Assembly: GCF_902686445.1 (NCBI RefSeq)
Contig: NC_062214.1
Location: 56,393,177-56,457,176, forward strand
Reading direction: 5' to 3'
Origin: Sciurus carolinensis
Lineage: Eukaryota; Chordata; Mammalia; Rodentia; Sciuridae
DNA: 64,000 bases
Numbering within the stretch: position 1 is the stretch's first letter; every line of letters starts with the position of its first letter. The notes beneath the pieces were generated by a model. The model did no database searches and was not told the DNA's origin. It saw nothing but the letters and a program-made list of their open reading frames with translations. This document shows, piece after piece, positions 22,341 to 32,288 of the stretch. The position numbers were made by a program, and so were the translations under genes.

Positions 22341-22930
22341 AGGCCCCAAAATGCAAACTGCAGGGGGGTTATCCTTGTGTGCCAGGCCTGGTAGGCTGTG
22401 CCAGGAAGCAGAGCCCTGGAGAGTCCTACCTACCTGCTCTGCGGGCCTCATACTCTGTAGGCCAGATTTCCTCCTTGTCCTGGGTCTCCTCGTTTGGTTC
22501 TAGGTCCTGAGCTTTTGGGCGTGGGGCAGGGATCACCCCTTTTCTTACAGGGAAAATCCTGATCTGAACTGGGGGCCACTCTTCTCAGGCTGGATGGGCC
22601 ATTGAGCACTACGCCTTCCAGGGCTGTGGTCTGAGTGTCTGCACCAGCTCTGAGAGGCAGCCGCTGAGACCACACTGAACTAGAGTCTCAGGGCACTGTG
22701 GGGGCCCTCCTAGTCATGAGGGCATTGCCTGGAGGCCAGCTCTGGATCCTGTTAACTCTGCAACTCCCAGGAGTACGACAGAATGAATGCCATGTGTCTG
22801 CCCCCACTTGTCCCCACTGTCACCTCCCTTCCCTTATGTCCCATGTCCTTTTGGTGTCCTCTATCTTTGGCATACTGCCTTTGTCTCCAGTCCCCACTCT
22901 AGGTCATAACTCCCTAAGTCTTCTGCCCCT
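22341..22930. other. Unique sequence, no gene seen
   Basis: Overlapping frames on both strands; no recognised repeat or exon. Confidence 0.35.
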
Positions 22931-22934
22931 GCCC

Positions 22935-23062
22935 TATTAATAACAGTAACAACCACATTTTATTTACTGTCGGAAGGGTCTTTCATGTACAATATCTCAT
23001 TTAATCCTCCCAGGGTCTGAGGCAGTAGGTAATATTTATATGCCTGGCAAGGTTACCTGCCC
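22935..23062 (-). repeat. MIR fragment
   Basis: Antisense MIR: AGGGTCTTTCATGTACAATATC, TCATTTAATCCTCCCAGGG, GAGGCAGTAGGTAATATTTATA. Confidence 0.7.
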
Positions 23063-23804
23063 TGGCTAAGACCACGGTGGCCCCACCTCTGGCAGAGCTG
23101 CTCTTACATTCTGTTCTTGCTGCCTGTGTACATGGAGCTGTCCCCTGACCTTCTTCCTGGCACTGGGGCATGCCCATGCCCTGCTGTGGGCTGTTTGGCT
23201 CCTGGGAAATTTGCCCCCCACTTGCCCTTGTGCCTGTGGCCTCTTCCTTCTTGTCTCTGGTATGGTCTTCCGCATACCAGCTGCTCCTTGGCCTCCTAAC
23301 ACATGGACAGAAAGCAGCAGCTCTGGGGAGGAGGGGAGCAATGAGGCAGCAGGGGGCACAGCTGTGACCAGCACTCAGGCTTGGCGACTCAGGCTACTGA
23401 GCTGTCCCGGGTGGTCTTGCTCTGACACGTTGCCCTGGCAAGCTGGTCAAGGACTTTCCACTGGCTGATTCTGTGGAAGGTCACTGTCTGTCCTGGGGCC
23501 TGTGTGTGCTAGGGATGTTCCAACTGGAGCTGGCATCTGCCTTCTGCCAAGCCTGAGCCCCGATCCCCTCCCCACCAGCAGCTCTGGCTGGAGGGAGAAA
23601 GGAGGAAGAGACCTCTCACTGTGGCCACCCACCCTCCTGTCAGTCTCTGTCTGTCCTCTTTACTCTCCCCAGCTACCCACTGCCCACCCCCCACATCACT
23701 CTGGTGCTTGGTTTGAACTTGGCAGGTACTTGGTGAGGCAGTCCAGCATCCCCAAAGGAGTCGCATCACCCCACAGCAACTCCTCTTAGGTTCTATTTAG
23801 CCAA
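23063..23804. other. GC-rich unique sequence, no gene seen
   Basis: Several open frames on both strands (23066-23789) reflect low stop density in GC-rich DNA. No domain or splice evidence. Confidence 0.35.
23344..23360 (+). promoter_or_regulatory. Possible CTCF core motif
   Basis: AGGCAGCAGGGGGCACA matches the central CTCF consensus (CCAGCAGGGGGCGC type) well over the AGCAGGGGGCAC core. Plus orientation, like the weaker candidate at 1742. Binding is not demonstrable from sequence alone. Confidence 0.4.
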
Positions 23805-23869
23805 TGCCTGGCTGTGGGATGTGCATGGAGTTATTAAGTCTCTCTGGGTCTCAGTTTCTTTAACCTCAT
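23805..23869 (+). repeat. MIR, first part (interrupted by LTR)
   Basis: Sense MIR: TTATTAAGTCTCTCTGGGTCTC, AGTTTCTTTAACCTCAT, breaking off where the LTR begins. It continues at 24265. Confidence 0.7.
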
Positions 23870-24264
23870 TGTGGTTTGAATGGGTCCCCCAAGTTCATGT
23901 GTTGGAAACTTCATCCTCAATTTAACACTGTTGAGAGGTGGGACATTTAAGAAGTGATTCAAATAATCAGCTACTAATACTGTTATTGAGGGAGTAGGTT
24001 AGCTATTCTAGAGTGGGGTTCATATAAGAGGATGAGTTTGTCCCCTTCTGCCTCCCCCACCACCCCTCTCTCTCTCTCTCTCTCTCTCGGGCATAGTCTT
24101 TCCTGTCTGCCTTTTGCCATGGGATGATGCCTCCAGAATATCTTTGCCAGATGCACTTTGGTGTATTGGACTTCCCAGCCCCTTGAACTGCAATAAATAA
24201 TATTTCTTCATAAATTATCCAGTTCATGGTGTTCTGTTTTAGCAACACTAAACAGTCTAAGACA
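23870..24264 (+). mobile_element. MaLR solitary LTR (MST/MLT1A-like)
   Basis: Begins TGTGGTTTGAATGGGTCCCCC, followed by AAGTTCATGTGTTGGAAAC and GAGAGGTGGGACATTTAAG, a TC-rich microsatellite (24064-24088), GCAATAAATAATATTTCTTC as the polyadenylation region, and an end AACAGTCTAAGACA. No internal genes. It is inserted inside a MIR. The flanking pentamers CTCAT and GATAT agree at only 3 of 5 positions, as expected for an old 5-bp duplication, or by chance. Confidence 0.8.
24064..24088. repeat. (TC)n microsatellite
   Basis: About twelve uninterrupted TC units inside the LTR, at the position equivalent to the longer tract at 42818. Confidence 0.95.
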
Positions 24265-24345
24265 GATATTTATAATGACCCTACCTGATAGGGCAGTTGT
24301 GAGAATTCCAAGTGCCTAGTACATCACTGGGCACTCATCACTCTG
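24265..24345 (+). repeat. MIR, second part
   Basis: Resumes the MIR: TTATAATGACCCTACCTGATAGGG, GTTGTGAGAATTCCAAGTGCC, ATCACTGGGCACTCATC. Confidence 0.7.
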
Positions 24346-24439
24346 GAGTGGGAGCTTTGGTTACAGATTACTGCTGTTACCTCAGAAAGCAGTAGCTCAT
24401 GTCAGAGGGCCTTTGGTCTGCCGCAGTGGCAGTCTTGAA

Positions 24440-24610
24440 CAGTTCAGCCAAATAACTGTACTACCTTAACTTCCTGGCAGGTCTTTGAGTTCTCTGTGCC
24501 TTAGTTTTCCTGCCTATCAAATGGAAGTCACAGGATATTTCACCAGGTAACTGCTGTGAATTCTATACCAGACAGTATGAGAACATGCTCTGTAAACTGA
24601 AAGTCATCAT
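24440..24610 (+). repeat. MIR fragment
   Basis: Diverged sense MIR: TTGAGTTCTCTGTGCCTTAG, TTTTCCTGCCTATCAAATGG, with a weak 3' part ACTGCTGTGAATTC. Confidence 0.55.
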
Positions 24611-24694
24611 TAAAATGGGGAGAATATTTTTTATAAATTATTACAATTGCATTGTTGAAAGGCACATTCAGGATTAAGATAATAATGTGTGGAC

Positions 24695-24860
24695 CTGCCT
24701 AAGATTGAGTTCTTGGGCTGTTGCTTGCCAGTAACCCCTTTCTGTACCTCAGTTTCCTGATCTATAACTTAGGGGTAATAATAGTACCTGCCTCATAGGG
24801 GGAGATTTGAGCATGGATTTGAGTAAGCATTGGAGGAATATGTAGGTTTGTGCATGTGTT
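24695..24860 (+). repeat. MIR SINE
   Basis: Sense MIR: CCTCAGTTTCCTGATCTATAAC, GGGGTAATAATAGTACCTGCC, TCATAGGGGGAGATTTGAGC. Confidence 0.75.
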
Positions 24861-24949
24861 AGAGCTGGGCTCTAGGATCCATACCTATTCCTGTTTTAGA
24901 GAGAATCTGAGTTCAGGTTTGGGTTCCAGTGGTTAATAGACAGTCTCTC

Positions 24950-25215
24950 TGCATTTCCTTGCCCGGCATGCGCCTTACGGATTGCTTTTGAGACCTGACA
25001 GGCCTCTGTGGCCCAGGGATTCCAGTTGCAAATAAGGTGTGCAGAAAACCCTTATTTGGGATGTTATCTCTTCAGTGCCACATAAGCTGTATCGATAAAT
25101 TAATCTCACATTGTTGGGATCAAACAGCCCTGTAATTTTTCTATTGTGCAGCTTAATTGGTCTCTACAACTGTGTCATTAGCTCAAGTTTGATGTAATCT
25201 AGTCAGGCCCTGGTG
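24950..25215. promoter_or_regulatory. Candidate conserved non-coding element
   Basis: Repeat-free, with evenly spaced AT-rich words: ATCGATAAATTAATCTCAC, ACATTGTTGGGATCAAACAG (SOX-like), GTGCAGCTTAATTGG, TGTGTCATTAGCTC and TTGATGTAATC. Retained CpGs lie at 24962-24980 (GGCATGCGCCTTACGG). The texture is typical of deeply conserved developmental enhancers. Function and conservation are inference. Confidence 0.35.
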
Positions 25216-25605
25216 AGCCATTGAATCAGACCCTCTGCAGCTCTTCCCATTCCTCCATCCCTGGGGGGCCTAAACTCAGTGCTCCTCAAGCTAGTCTCCT
25301 CTCCCTATTTAGGTGCATTTTAGGGGTGGTGAGCTCCTTGTTGAAGAGGGAGCATCGGGCCCAGAGCAGGCTGCCTGGCCATGCCCTTGGCATTCATTCA
25401 CTATTTACCTTTGGAACGTGTTTAAAATCTCTGAGACTTTTATCCCCATCATTTTTGCCTTTTTCTTATGAATTTGCAATTAGATCAGAAAAAGACTTAA
25501 AATATTAAGTGAAGGCAAGCTAGGATTCAAGTTGTTCACCCGTCCACACCTCATCTGCCAAGAATGAAGATGGGAGGAAATGAATGCCCCCAGGACCAAA
25601 GCTGT
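25216..25605. other. Unique sequence, no gene seen
   Basis: A 95-codon open frame at 25221-25508 has no domain character. Confidence 0.35.
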
Positions 25606-25609
25606 TCAT

Positions 25610-25780
25610 CTCTGGGAGATGTGATTGCTAGGGACTTAACTTTTCTTATATATTTTCATCTCCCCCCATGAAAATTTCCATGATGAGTGTGTCTCTATGA
25701 CTAAGGAAAGAGTAATTGAAATTAATCAACATGAAATTCACAAGCAATAGAATTTCTTCATTTTCAAATTGAAAGGACTG
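25610..25780. promoter_or_regulatory. Candidate conserved non-coding element
   Basis: Repeat-free AT-rich text with homeobox-like words (GAGTAATTGAAATTAATC, AACATGAAATTCACAAGC) and a long CTTTTCTTATATATTTTC lead. The evidence is weaker than for 24950-25215. Confidence 0.2.
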
Positions 25781-25784
25781 AACT

Positions 25785-25892
25785 AGGTTCCCAACCCTGG
25801 CTGTGTTCTGAATCCCCAGGAATCTGGTTAAAAATGCCCATCCTTAGGAGGGTCTGATCCTTTAGTATAGGACTCAGCCTAGGAATCAGCAT
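25785..25892 (+). repeat. MER5-like hAT-Charlie fragment, left part
   Basis: Text TTCCCAACCCTGGCTGTG, AATCCCCAGGAATCTGG and GGAATCAGCATTTTT resembles the MER5 non-autonomous hAT family. A SINE interrupts it and a short remnant follows (26098-26140). Confidence 0.55.
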
Positions 25893-26097
25893 TTTTTCAA
25901 GGATTGGCCCTAGGGGTGCTTTACCACTGAGCCGCATCCCCAGGCCTATTTACTTATTTATCTACTTATCTATCTATCTATTTATTTATTTATTTAGAGA
26001 CAGGGTCTTACTAAGTTTCCCATCCTTGAACTTGTGATCCTTCTACTTTAGCCTTCCTAGTCTCTGGGATGGCAGGTGTGTGCCACCAACTCCAGCA
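25893..26097 (-). mobile_element. B1-dID composite SINE
   Basis: The reverse complement shows the ID module (GGTGCTTTACCACTGAGCCGC at 25915) and the B1 module (GAGACAGGGTCTTACTAAG, CTGGGATGGCAGGTGTGTGCC). The internal linker has expanded as TATC/TATT repeats (25950-25995). A 12-bp flanking repeat (25881-25892 and 26098-26109, 10 of 12 identical) marks the insertion. Confidence 0.85.
25950..25995. repeat. TTAT/TATC simple repeat inside the SINE
   Basis: Tandem tetramers (TTTA, TCTA, TATC) occupy the A-rich linker of the SINE. Confidence 0.85.
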
Positions 26098-26109
26098 AGG
26101 AATCAACCT

Positions 26110-26449
26110 TTTTGACAAGTACCCCTACCTAGGTTTAGATGTCTTGAGATTTAGATTCCTGGATGAGTTGGTCTTGGGCCTTTGATACTATGATCATTCC
26201 CAATGGATGTGTCCTTTTTAGTGTGACTTGACTGGTTGGGAATGGGGAGTCCTGGGCCAGCCACTCCTCTAACTTGAGGGGAGGAGCCTTTGCGATGTTT
26301 TTGCTTCAGGTGGAAAGAACCTGGCTGCAGGTGTGTGTGACCATCTGTCCAAAAGATGTGTGGGCTCCTGTCTGCTTGGAGAAGGCCCTTCCTCTGACCA
26401 ATACTTCTACAAGCATTCCAGGGTTGGGCCTCTTCTTGTCTCTAATTGC
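26110..26449. other. No gene seen
   Basis: The first 30 bp continue the MER5-like remnant (TTTTTGACAAGTACCCC). The rest is unique. Confidence 0.35.
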
Positions 26450-26590
26450 ATTTTAACCTCAATGACCCACGCTCTGGGTCTTACTCTTCTCATTTCTCAG
26501 ATCCAAGGCCCAGGAAAGCTAAGTCACTTGCCTAGTGTCTAGCCACTAAATAGTAGATCCTGGATTCACACCCCCATCTGTACCTGTGAG
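26450..26590 (-). repeat. MIR fragment
   Basis: Antisense MIR: CTCATTTCTCAGATCCAAGGCCC, AAGCTAAGTCACTTGCCTAGTG, GTAGATCCTGGATTCACACCCC. Confidence 0.65.
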
Positions 26591-27695
26591 CCACACACAT
26601 TCATTCCAGCAGGCCCCATAGGGGTCCTTGGCCTAGTGGTTTTTGAGGTACCTATTGACCTTCTGGGTCGGAGCAACCAAGATTTTATTTGTGGTTTTTC
26701 TTGGGGGCTGCCTCCCCTCCATTTGCCTCCAGTCATAGGAATCCCGTGCCTGGAACCTCCTGGAAATGCTTAGGCTGTTCATTTGTGAGAGAAACTTTTT
26801 CAGTGTCCCTGTGTGTGGCCCAGAACCATGGTGCTCACTGTCACTTCTGTGGTTGGTGTTCTTTTCCTTTTCTTTCTTTATTTTATCTTGGTCTTTTGAT
26901 GTTATCCTCTTTTAAAGCCAAGCCTATTAAACTGTGGTCTGATTTCCTCAGGTCTTTTCTGCAGGCACCTGAAGCTCAATCTTCTGGTGTTACCTAAACT
27001 ACACTTCAATTGGGCCAGTAGGAGCAAGGCAGGAGGAGATGAGGGCATTTCCGTGTTTGCATGCAGGTTTTCTAGTAGGGGCTGCTTTGGTTTCACCATG
27101 GGGGCTGTGGGAATAATGATGCCCACCTCAGTGGGGCATGGAGAACCTGACCTGAGATGATGTGGTTTATTTAGTGCAGGGCCTGGCACTCAGAAGGGCT
27201 GGATGTATGCTGGGTCCTACTCCTGGCATTCTTCCATTCTGATTCATCTTAACCACCCTGGAAACCTGGCAAGTTACCCATTCCAGGAGCTTCAGTTCCC
27301 ACTAAAATATACTGATTTGGAAATGCCCTCCAGAGTTGGGCTACTGGAGGCCTGGGTGTGGTCAACCTTGTTCAGGAAAAATGAAATCTTGGAGCTTAGC
27401 ACAGGGTGAGGAAAGCTGGGTGGTCCTATCTTCGAGGTTTTTGCCTGGTGCCCTTGCTGATGGGCAGTGAAGCCAGGCAGCTGGTCTTCTGCCCTGAGGG
27501 TCAGACCCAAGTGGGTGGTGGGGGGGCTCTGGGATCCTAGCATAGTACAGCATTCGGGCTGCTGATGGGAGTGCTTCTCTTCTTGGCCTCTGCCCCTGGG
27601 TATCAGGGTTTGTCAGTTACTGAGCAGACAGCATGGTTGTACCCAAACTGCCACACAACTGATCGTAGAGGATTAAACTGAATTGGCTTCAGGTC
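26591..27695. other. Unique sequence, no gene seen
   Basis: Open frames such as 26689-26997 (plus) show no recognisable domain. No definite repeat was found. Confidence 0.35.
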
Positions 27696-27703
27696 AAAAG
27701 AAT

Positions 27704-27785
27704 GAAAAGTTGTACCCCATTTGTATACAATGAATCAAAATGCTGTCTGTAAAAATAAAAAAAAAATTTTTGATTAAAAAAAAAA
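27704..27785 (+). mobile_element. L1 3'-end fragment with A tail
   Basis: A very short, strongly 5'-truncated L1 tail (AAAGTTGTACCCCATTTGTATACAATG, TGCTGTCTGTAAAAATAAA) followed by A runs. Flanking AAAAGAAT (27696-27703 and 27786-27793) may be its target duplication, although A-richness makes this ambiguous. Confidence 0.65.
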
Positions 27786-27793
27786 AAAAGAAT

Positions 27794-28465
27794 TTCAAAC
27801 CTCTCCTGTCGTTTTCCATTGGTTAGTTTGCTTTGGGGTTGAGGGAAGAATTGGACTTGGTGGAGGGACTTCTCTCAGCAAATGTCTCCTGCATGTGTGG
27901 GTGTGCTCTGGTCCTCTGCAGCCCTTCCTTCACATGGGGTTGGTGGTTGTTTACAAATCTCCCATTGGTCTGTGGCCAGGAGGTTGTCTGCTGTCATTGT
28001 CACTAGGGCTGTTGCTATGGCATCTGTCATCTGGGCTGCATTGTGAGGGAGACCAGGTGGGGATATCATGTCCTCTCTGGTACAGACGGTCTTCACTGCA
28101 AGGATAGAGGGAGGCCTTGATGGGCATGTGGGTTGGATGGATTTGAATGGGAATGAAGAACTCTCAGGCCAGGGAGTCTTGGATGCTTTATAGCCCCAGC
28201 TCCCACAGAGATGAAGGTGGAATCAGAACTCCTCTGAGGAGAGCAGTTCCAGGTGCTGAGCCTGGTCCTGGTGTTGTTGAGCTCTGGGGCAGCTGGTGAG
28301 ATGGTGCCGGGGGGCAGAAGCAGTGCAGTACCTGTGCCTGGGGATAAGGCTTCCCAGGGACCCTGGGCTCTGCAGTAGGACTGTGAGCCTCAGTGTGGTG
28401 TGTGCAGCTCTGGCTGCTGCTCAATGGTTAAAATTCAGAATCCCCCTCCTCCTCCCACTTGTGGA
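27794..28465. other. Unique sequence, no gene seen
   Basis: No repeat, exon or motif cluster was recognised. Confidence 0.35.
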
Positions 28466-28469
28466 GTGC

Positions 28470-28660
28470 TTTCTGTGGGCCAGCTCTCAGCAAGCTTACT
28501 GTGTAATCCTCAAAACGATGCTAGCTGGTGAGCATCGTCATCCCACTTGACAAAGGGGGAATTCTAAGCTCGGAAAGATCCAGTGAGTTGTCGGGAGTCT
28601 CCAAACTAGTCAGTTGCAGAGTTGAAATCCAGTTCTGTCTGGCTCTGTCTCCTGAATCTT
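28470..28660 (-). repeat. MIR SINE
   Basis: Antisense MIR: TCAGCAAGCTTACTGTGTAATCC, AACGATGCTAGCTGGTGAGC, CAGTTGCAGAGTTGAAATCC. Confidence 0.75.
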
Positions 28661-28744
28661 CACCAGCAGCCATAGCCATGTAATTTCCCTCTTGGAGGAT
28701 TTCTATGGAGGCCATGTAGAAACATCCACAAAAGACAGGGCTCT

Positions 28745-28835
28745 GGTTTATACCAAAGCCCCATCTCCCATTTTACAGATGAAGTGTTGTGTGACATGCC
28801 CAGTGACACATAGTGAGTCAGACTAGGTTAGAAAT
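28745..28835 (-). repeat. MIR fragment
   Basis: Antisense MIR: CCATCTCCCATTTTACAGATG, GACATGCCCAGTGACACATAG. Confidence 0.65.
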
Positions 28836-28974
28836 GGTTCCTTGAAGCACAATTGTGCTCAGATAGGGAAACAGATGTTCTGGTGACCCTGGTGACCTTC
28901 AGGAAGAGTGATATTCCTGTCTTCCAGGTGTTCTTCCAAGATGGTGGCCTCTGGAGCGGCCTGAAGTGTGGGTG

Positions 28975-29815
28975 TGCATCTTTTTCTTTTTTGTAAAATG
29001 TGGTAAAATATACGTAACAGAATTTATCATTTTAACCATTTCAAGTATATGGTTCAAGAATGTTGAGTTTATTCTCATAGCTGTGTTACCAACCTCCAGA
29101 ACTCTTTTCATCTTGCGAAATGGAAACTCTACTTATTAAATAACTGGCCATTCTTCCCTCTCCTTCCAGATGCTGGCAACCTAATTTCTATCTCTTATAA
29201 ATTTGCCTACCTTAGGTGTCTTATGTAAATGAAATCATACAGTATTGGTCTTTTTGTGACTGACTTATTTCACATAGTATAACATCCTCAAGATTCATCC
29301 ATGTCAAAGTATGTATCAGAGTTTCCTTCCTTTTAAAGTCTGAATAATATTCCTTTGTATGTGTGTATAGATCATATTTTGTTTATCCATTAATGGACAG
29401 TTGGGTACTTCAGCTTTTCGACTATCATGAATAATACTGCCATGAACTTGTGTATACAACTATCTTTGTGACTTTAATTTCAGTTCTTTTGGATATATAC
29501 CTAGAGAGAGAATAGCTGGATATATTTTTTTTTATTTGTTTTTAGTTATACATCACAGTAGAGTATATTTTGACATATTGCTATTTCTATTTTTAATTTT
29601 TTGAACTGCCATACTGTTTTCCACAGCAGTTGTACTGCTTTACGTTCCTGCCAATAGAGCACAAGGATTCCAGAAAATAACAATACTACTTGTTATATTC
29701 TACTTTTGGATAGTAGTCATCCTAAATGGGTATGGTATCTTACAGAAGTTCAATGTGTATTTCCCTAATGATTCGTGATATTGAGCATGTTTTCATGTGC
29801 TTATAGACCATCTGA
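28975..29815 (-). mobile_element. Old L1 (L1M-type) 3' region
   Basis: Antisense L1 text: TGGTAAAATATACGTAACAG, ATTTATCATTTTAACCATTTC, GTGACTGACTTATTTCACATAG, TTTATCCATTAATGGACAG, CCATACTGTTTTCCACAGC, TTCAATGTGTATTTCCC. Heavily substituted. At 29522-29580 a T-rich block (TTTTTAGTTATACATCACAG) looks like a short SINE or L1 tail inserted into it. Confidence 0.8.
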
Positions 29816-30785
29816 GTTAATTGTTGAAGACTTGTCAGCCTTGGGCCTTAAATTGCTGAGGTTATCTTGCTCTCTTGATACTTTGGGGCCACCATGAGGT
29901 ACAGGTCTTATCCTGAAGGGGTTTGTAGATCAAGACAAGTAAGGCTACTCCAGAGTCAGCTCCAGCAAGGCAGGTTGACAGAAGTTCCTCAAGAGAGGGG
30001 TGAACCGTAGGTTCAGCAGCTCTTGCAGGGGCAGAAGGATGTGAATTTGAGATAATCCTGGACTCTCCTAAGAGGTGACAGTAATTCCCCAAGCAGATTG
30101 CCATCATTGTCCTGGGCCACAACAGAGAACATGCATTGTAGTGGCCTCTTCTGGGGGGAGGATAGACAGATGACAGAAGGTATTTCCAGCTGCTGAGTTT
30201 GGAATAGGGAGACAGCACCTGCTCGGCCAAGCTGTGTGCCCTTTTCCAGCAGGAACAGCCTTATTGCCAGTTTGGGGCCTTGTGGGGCTGCCTCTCCTGT
30301 CTCATCCCAGGCTGGTTCGGGCTGAGATTGTTGGCCCTGGTGAGGGCTCTTGGAGAACATTTCATGTTGTTGCAAGGTTTTCCTCCTTCCCAGGCTCTAA
30401 GCCCACTGGGATGGGTTACTCTGAATTGGGACAAGTGCCTGGGCCTGTGTGTACTTTTTAATACCTAAGTCTGTGGTGTGAACAAGATGTTGGATTCTGA
30501 AACCTGGGGCAAGATATACCCTCTAATTTCAGGAGATAGTTCTCATGCGAACCACGTTTGGCACAGGAGGCCCTTTCAATACCCAGCAGTCTGTCCTTGC
30601 TCCTGCCTTTCCTGCACGAGTGAGATAAGACATGGCACGCTGCTCCCACCCCTTATTTGATCCTGGATCAACTGGGAGCACTGTAGGGGAGAGGGCCACT
30701 AACAACCCTGAGCACTGACCTCAGGTGAGGTGCCCTCCTGAATGCTTTGTGTACATTTTTTATTCAGGTTCTCCAAAAATTTATG
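29816..30785. other. Unique sequence, no gene seen
   Basis: Overlapping open frames on both strands (29862-30660) with no domain. No recognised repeat. Confidence 0.35.
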
Positions 30786-30789
30786 TCTT

Positions 30790-30870
30790 ATCCAAAATAA
30801 TGAACTTTGTCCTCTAAAAATTTATATCTTGAAGAACTAACCCCCAGTACCTTAGGATGTGACTCTATTT
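30790..30870 (+). repeat. MLT1-like LTR fragment
   Basis: TTATATCTTGAAGAACTAACCC and CCAGTACCTTAGGATGTGACTC match the 5' part of MLT1 in sense. The match stops shortly before the L1 at 30930. Confidence 0.5.
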
Positions 30871-30929
30871 ATTCATTTTCAACTTCCCTATACTTCTCTT
30901 TTACTTTTGAATTATTTATTTTTCCATAT

Positions 30930-31476
30930 TTTTTGGTACGTTTCAGTCACACATAATGGTGAGACTCATTGTTACATATTCGTACATGTACACAATATAA
31001 CAATATAATTTGGTCAATATCATTCCCCAGGATTTTCCCTTTCTCTCCTCCTCCCTCCCCCAATCCCTTTCCTCTACTGATCTCCCTTTCATTTTCATGA
31101 GACCCTCCCAACACACATGTCTTTCTTCTTCTTCTTCTTCTCTAGCTTCCACAAATGAGAAAAAAACATATGACCCTAGGACTGATTTTGCTTAACATAA
31201 TGTTCTCAAATTCCATTCATTTTCCTGAAAATGGCATGATTTCATTTTTCTTTATAACTGAATAAAACTCCATTGTGTATATATACCATATTTTCTTTAT
31301 TCATTCATCCACTGATGGACACTTAGTTTGGTTCTGTAGTCTGACTATTGTGAATTGTGTTGCTATAAACATGGGTATGCATGCATCACTGTAGTATGAG
31401 GACTTTAATTCTTCAGGGTAAATACCAAGGGACTGGCTAGCTGGGTCACATGGAGGTTCCATGCTAAGCCTTTTCA
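30930..31476 (-). mobile_element. 5'-truncated L1 (minus), left part, host of the young L1
   Basis: Antisense L1 3' UTR and ORF2 end: TCACACATAATGGTGAGACTC, a pyrimidine-rich stretch with (TTC)n at 31120-31139, ATTCATCCACTGATGGACAC, GTTGCTATAAACATGGGTATG, AGCTAGCTGGGTCACATGGAGG. It matches the element at 11557 over its whole length and is broken at 31476 by the plus-strand young L1. Its remaining 5' end lies at 38577-38640. Confidence 0.9.
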
Positions 31477-31490
31477 GAAACCTCCATACT
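31476..31490 (+). repeat. Target-site duplication, left copy
   Basis: AGAAACCTCCATACT, identical to 38562-38576. The next G (31491/38577) is also shared, so the duplication is 15 or 16 bp. The cut site on the opposite strand reads TTTCT/GAAAA, close to the L1 endonuclease preference. Confidence 0.95.
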
Positions 31491-31497
31491 GGAGGTT

Positions 31498-31510
31498 CAA
31501 GATGGCGGAC
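31498..31510 (+). promoter_or_regulatory. YY1-like site at the L1 5' end
   Basis: CAAGATGGCGGAC fits the YY1 consensus (AAGATGGCGGC). In human L1 a YY1 site at the same relative place directs accurate transcription start. Here the core starts eight bases inside the element. Confidence 0.7.
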
Positions 31511-31730
31511 TAGAGGGCGGCTGCATTTCATGTTGCTCCAGGACTCAAGATTCAAAAGAGGAGATAGTGACTTGGGACCAACTCAAAGCCGCCCGGGGAG
31601 TTTCTCCCATAGGGGAGGCGTCCCCGAAGGGGCAGTAGCCCTGGAACGCAGAGAACTTTGTGAAGTACAGTGACTCGGCGGGTCGCCCCTCCCCCGCCGG
31701 AGCGGTAAAAACGGACAGCGAAGCGGAGCG

Positions 31731-31742
31731 AAAAATGGCGGA
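31731..31742 (+). promoter_or_regulatory. Second YY1-like site, just before the first tandem unit
   Basis: AAAAATGGCGGA again matches the YY1 core (AANATGGCGG) and lies immediately upstream of tandem unit 1, a possible second initiation point. Confidence 0.5.
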
Positions 31743-31744
31743 TT

Positions 31745-32288
31745 GAAGTTTCCAGGACCGCGGGCAGATTCTCTAACCTAAGGAGACTCGTCTGCGAAGG
31801 GTGAGGCTCTCAAGCCCAGGAGGGAGGTCCGGGCCCCTGGGAACGTTGCCTGCAAAGGCTGCCCCTGCCCAGGCGGCAAGACACACCTCCCCTGCTGGAG
31901 CAGTGAACTCGGAAAGCGGGGATCTTTGCAAGGGAGGTTGTGCGACACACTGCTTGGTTTTGAAGCGATCTGCCAGGGCTCCAGCGGCTGCCAGAGAAAG
32001 AGTGGGGCGGCGAGTTGTTTGGATCCAGCAACCGCCTGAGCAACGGGGAGGGGGCTGCCCAGAGGAGGTGGAGGTACGCAGTGAGTGCCTTGGTCTCCAA
32101 GCGCCCACACCTGGAGGAAGAGACGAGCGACGGGTCACTGGGGCTTGGAGCATATGTACGAGGCTCCAAGTGACTGCTCAGAGGGCGGGTCGCATAGCCA
32201 GGCGATTAGGTGCATAGCAAGGTCCGGTCCAGGGACCTAGGCACCTTTTCTTGAATGAACTACACAGAGACAAACTGAGGGGCGAAGT
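31745..32288 (+). repeat. L1 5' UTR tandem unit 1 (544 bp)
   Basis: Starts GAAGTTTCCAGGACC. Landmarks shared with the next unit include GGAGACTCGTCT, GTGAGGCTC, AGACACA near position 130, GCTGCCAGAGAAAGAGT, CAACGGGGAGGGGGCTG, GACGGGTCACTGGGGC and AGCATATGTACGAGGC. It carries open frames on both strands. Confidence 0.9.
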
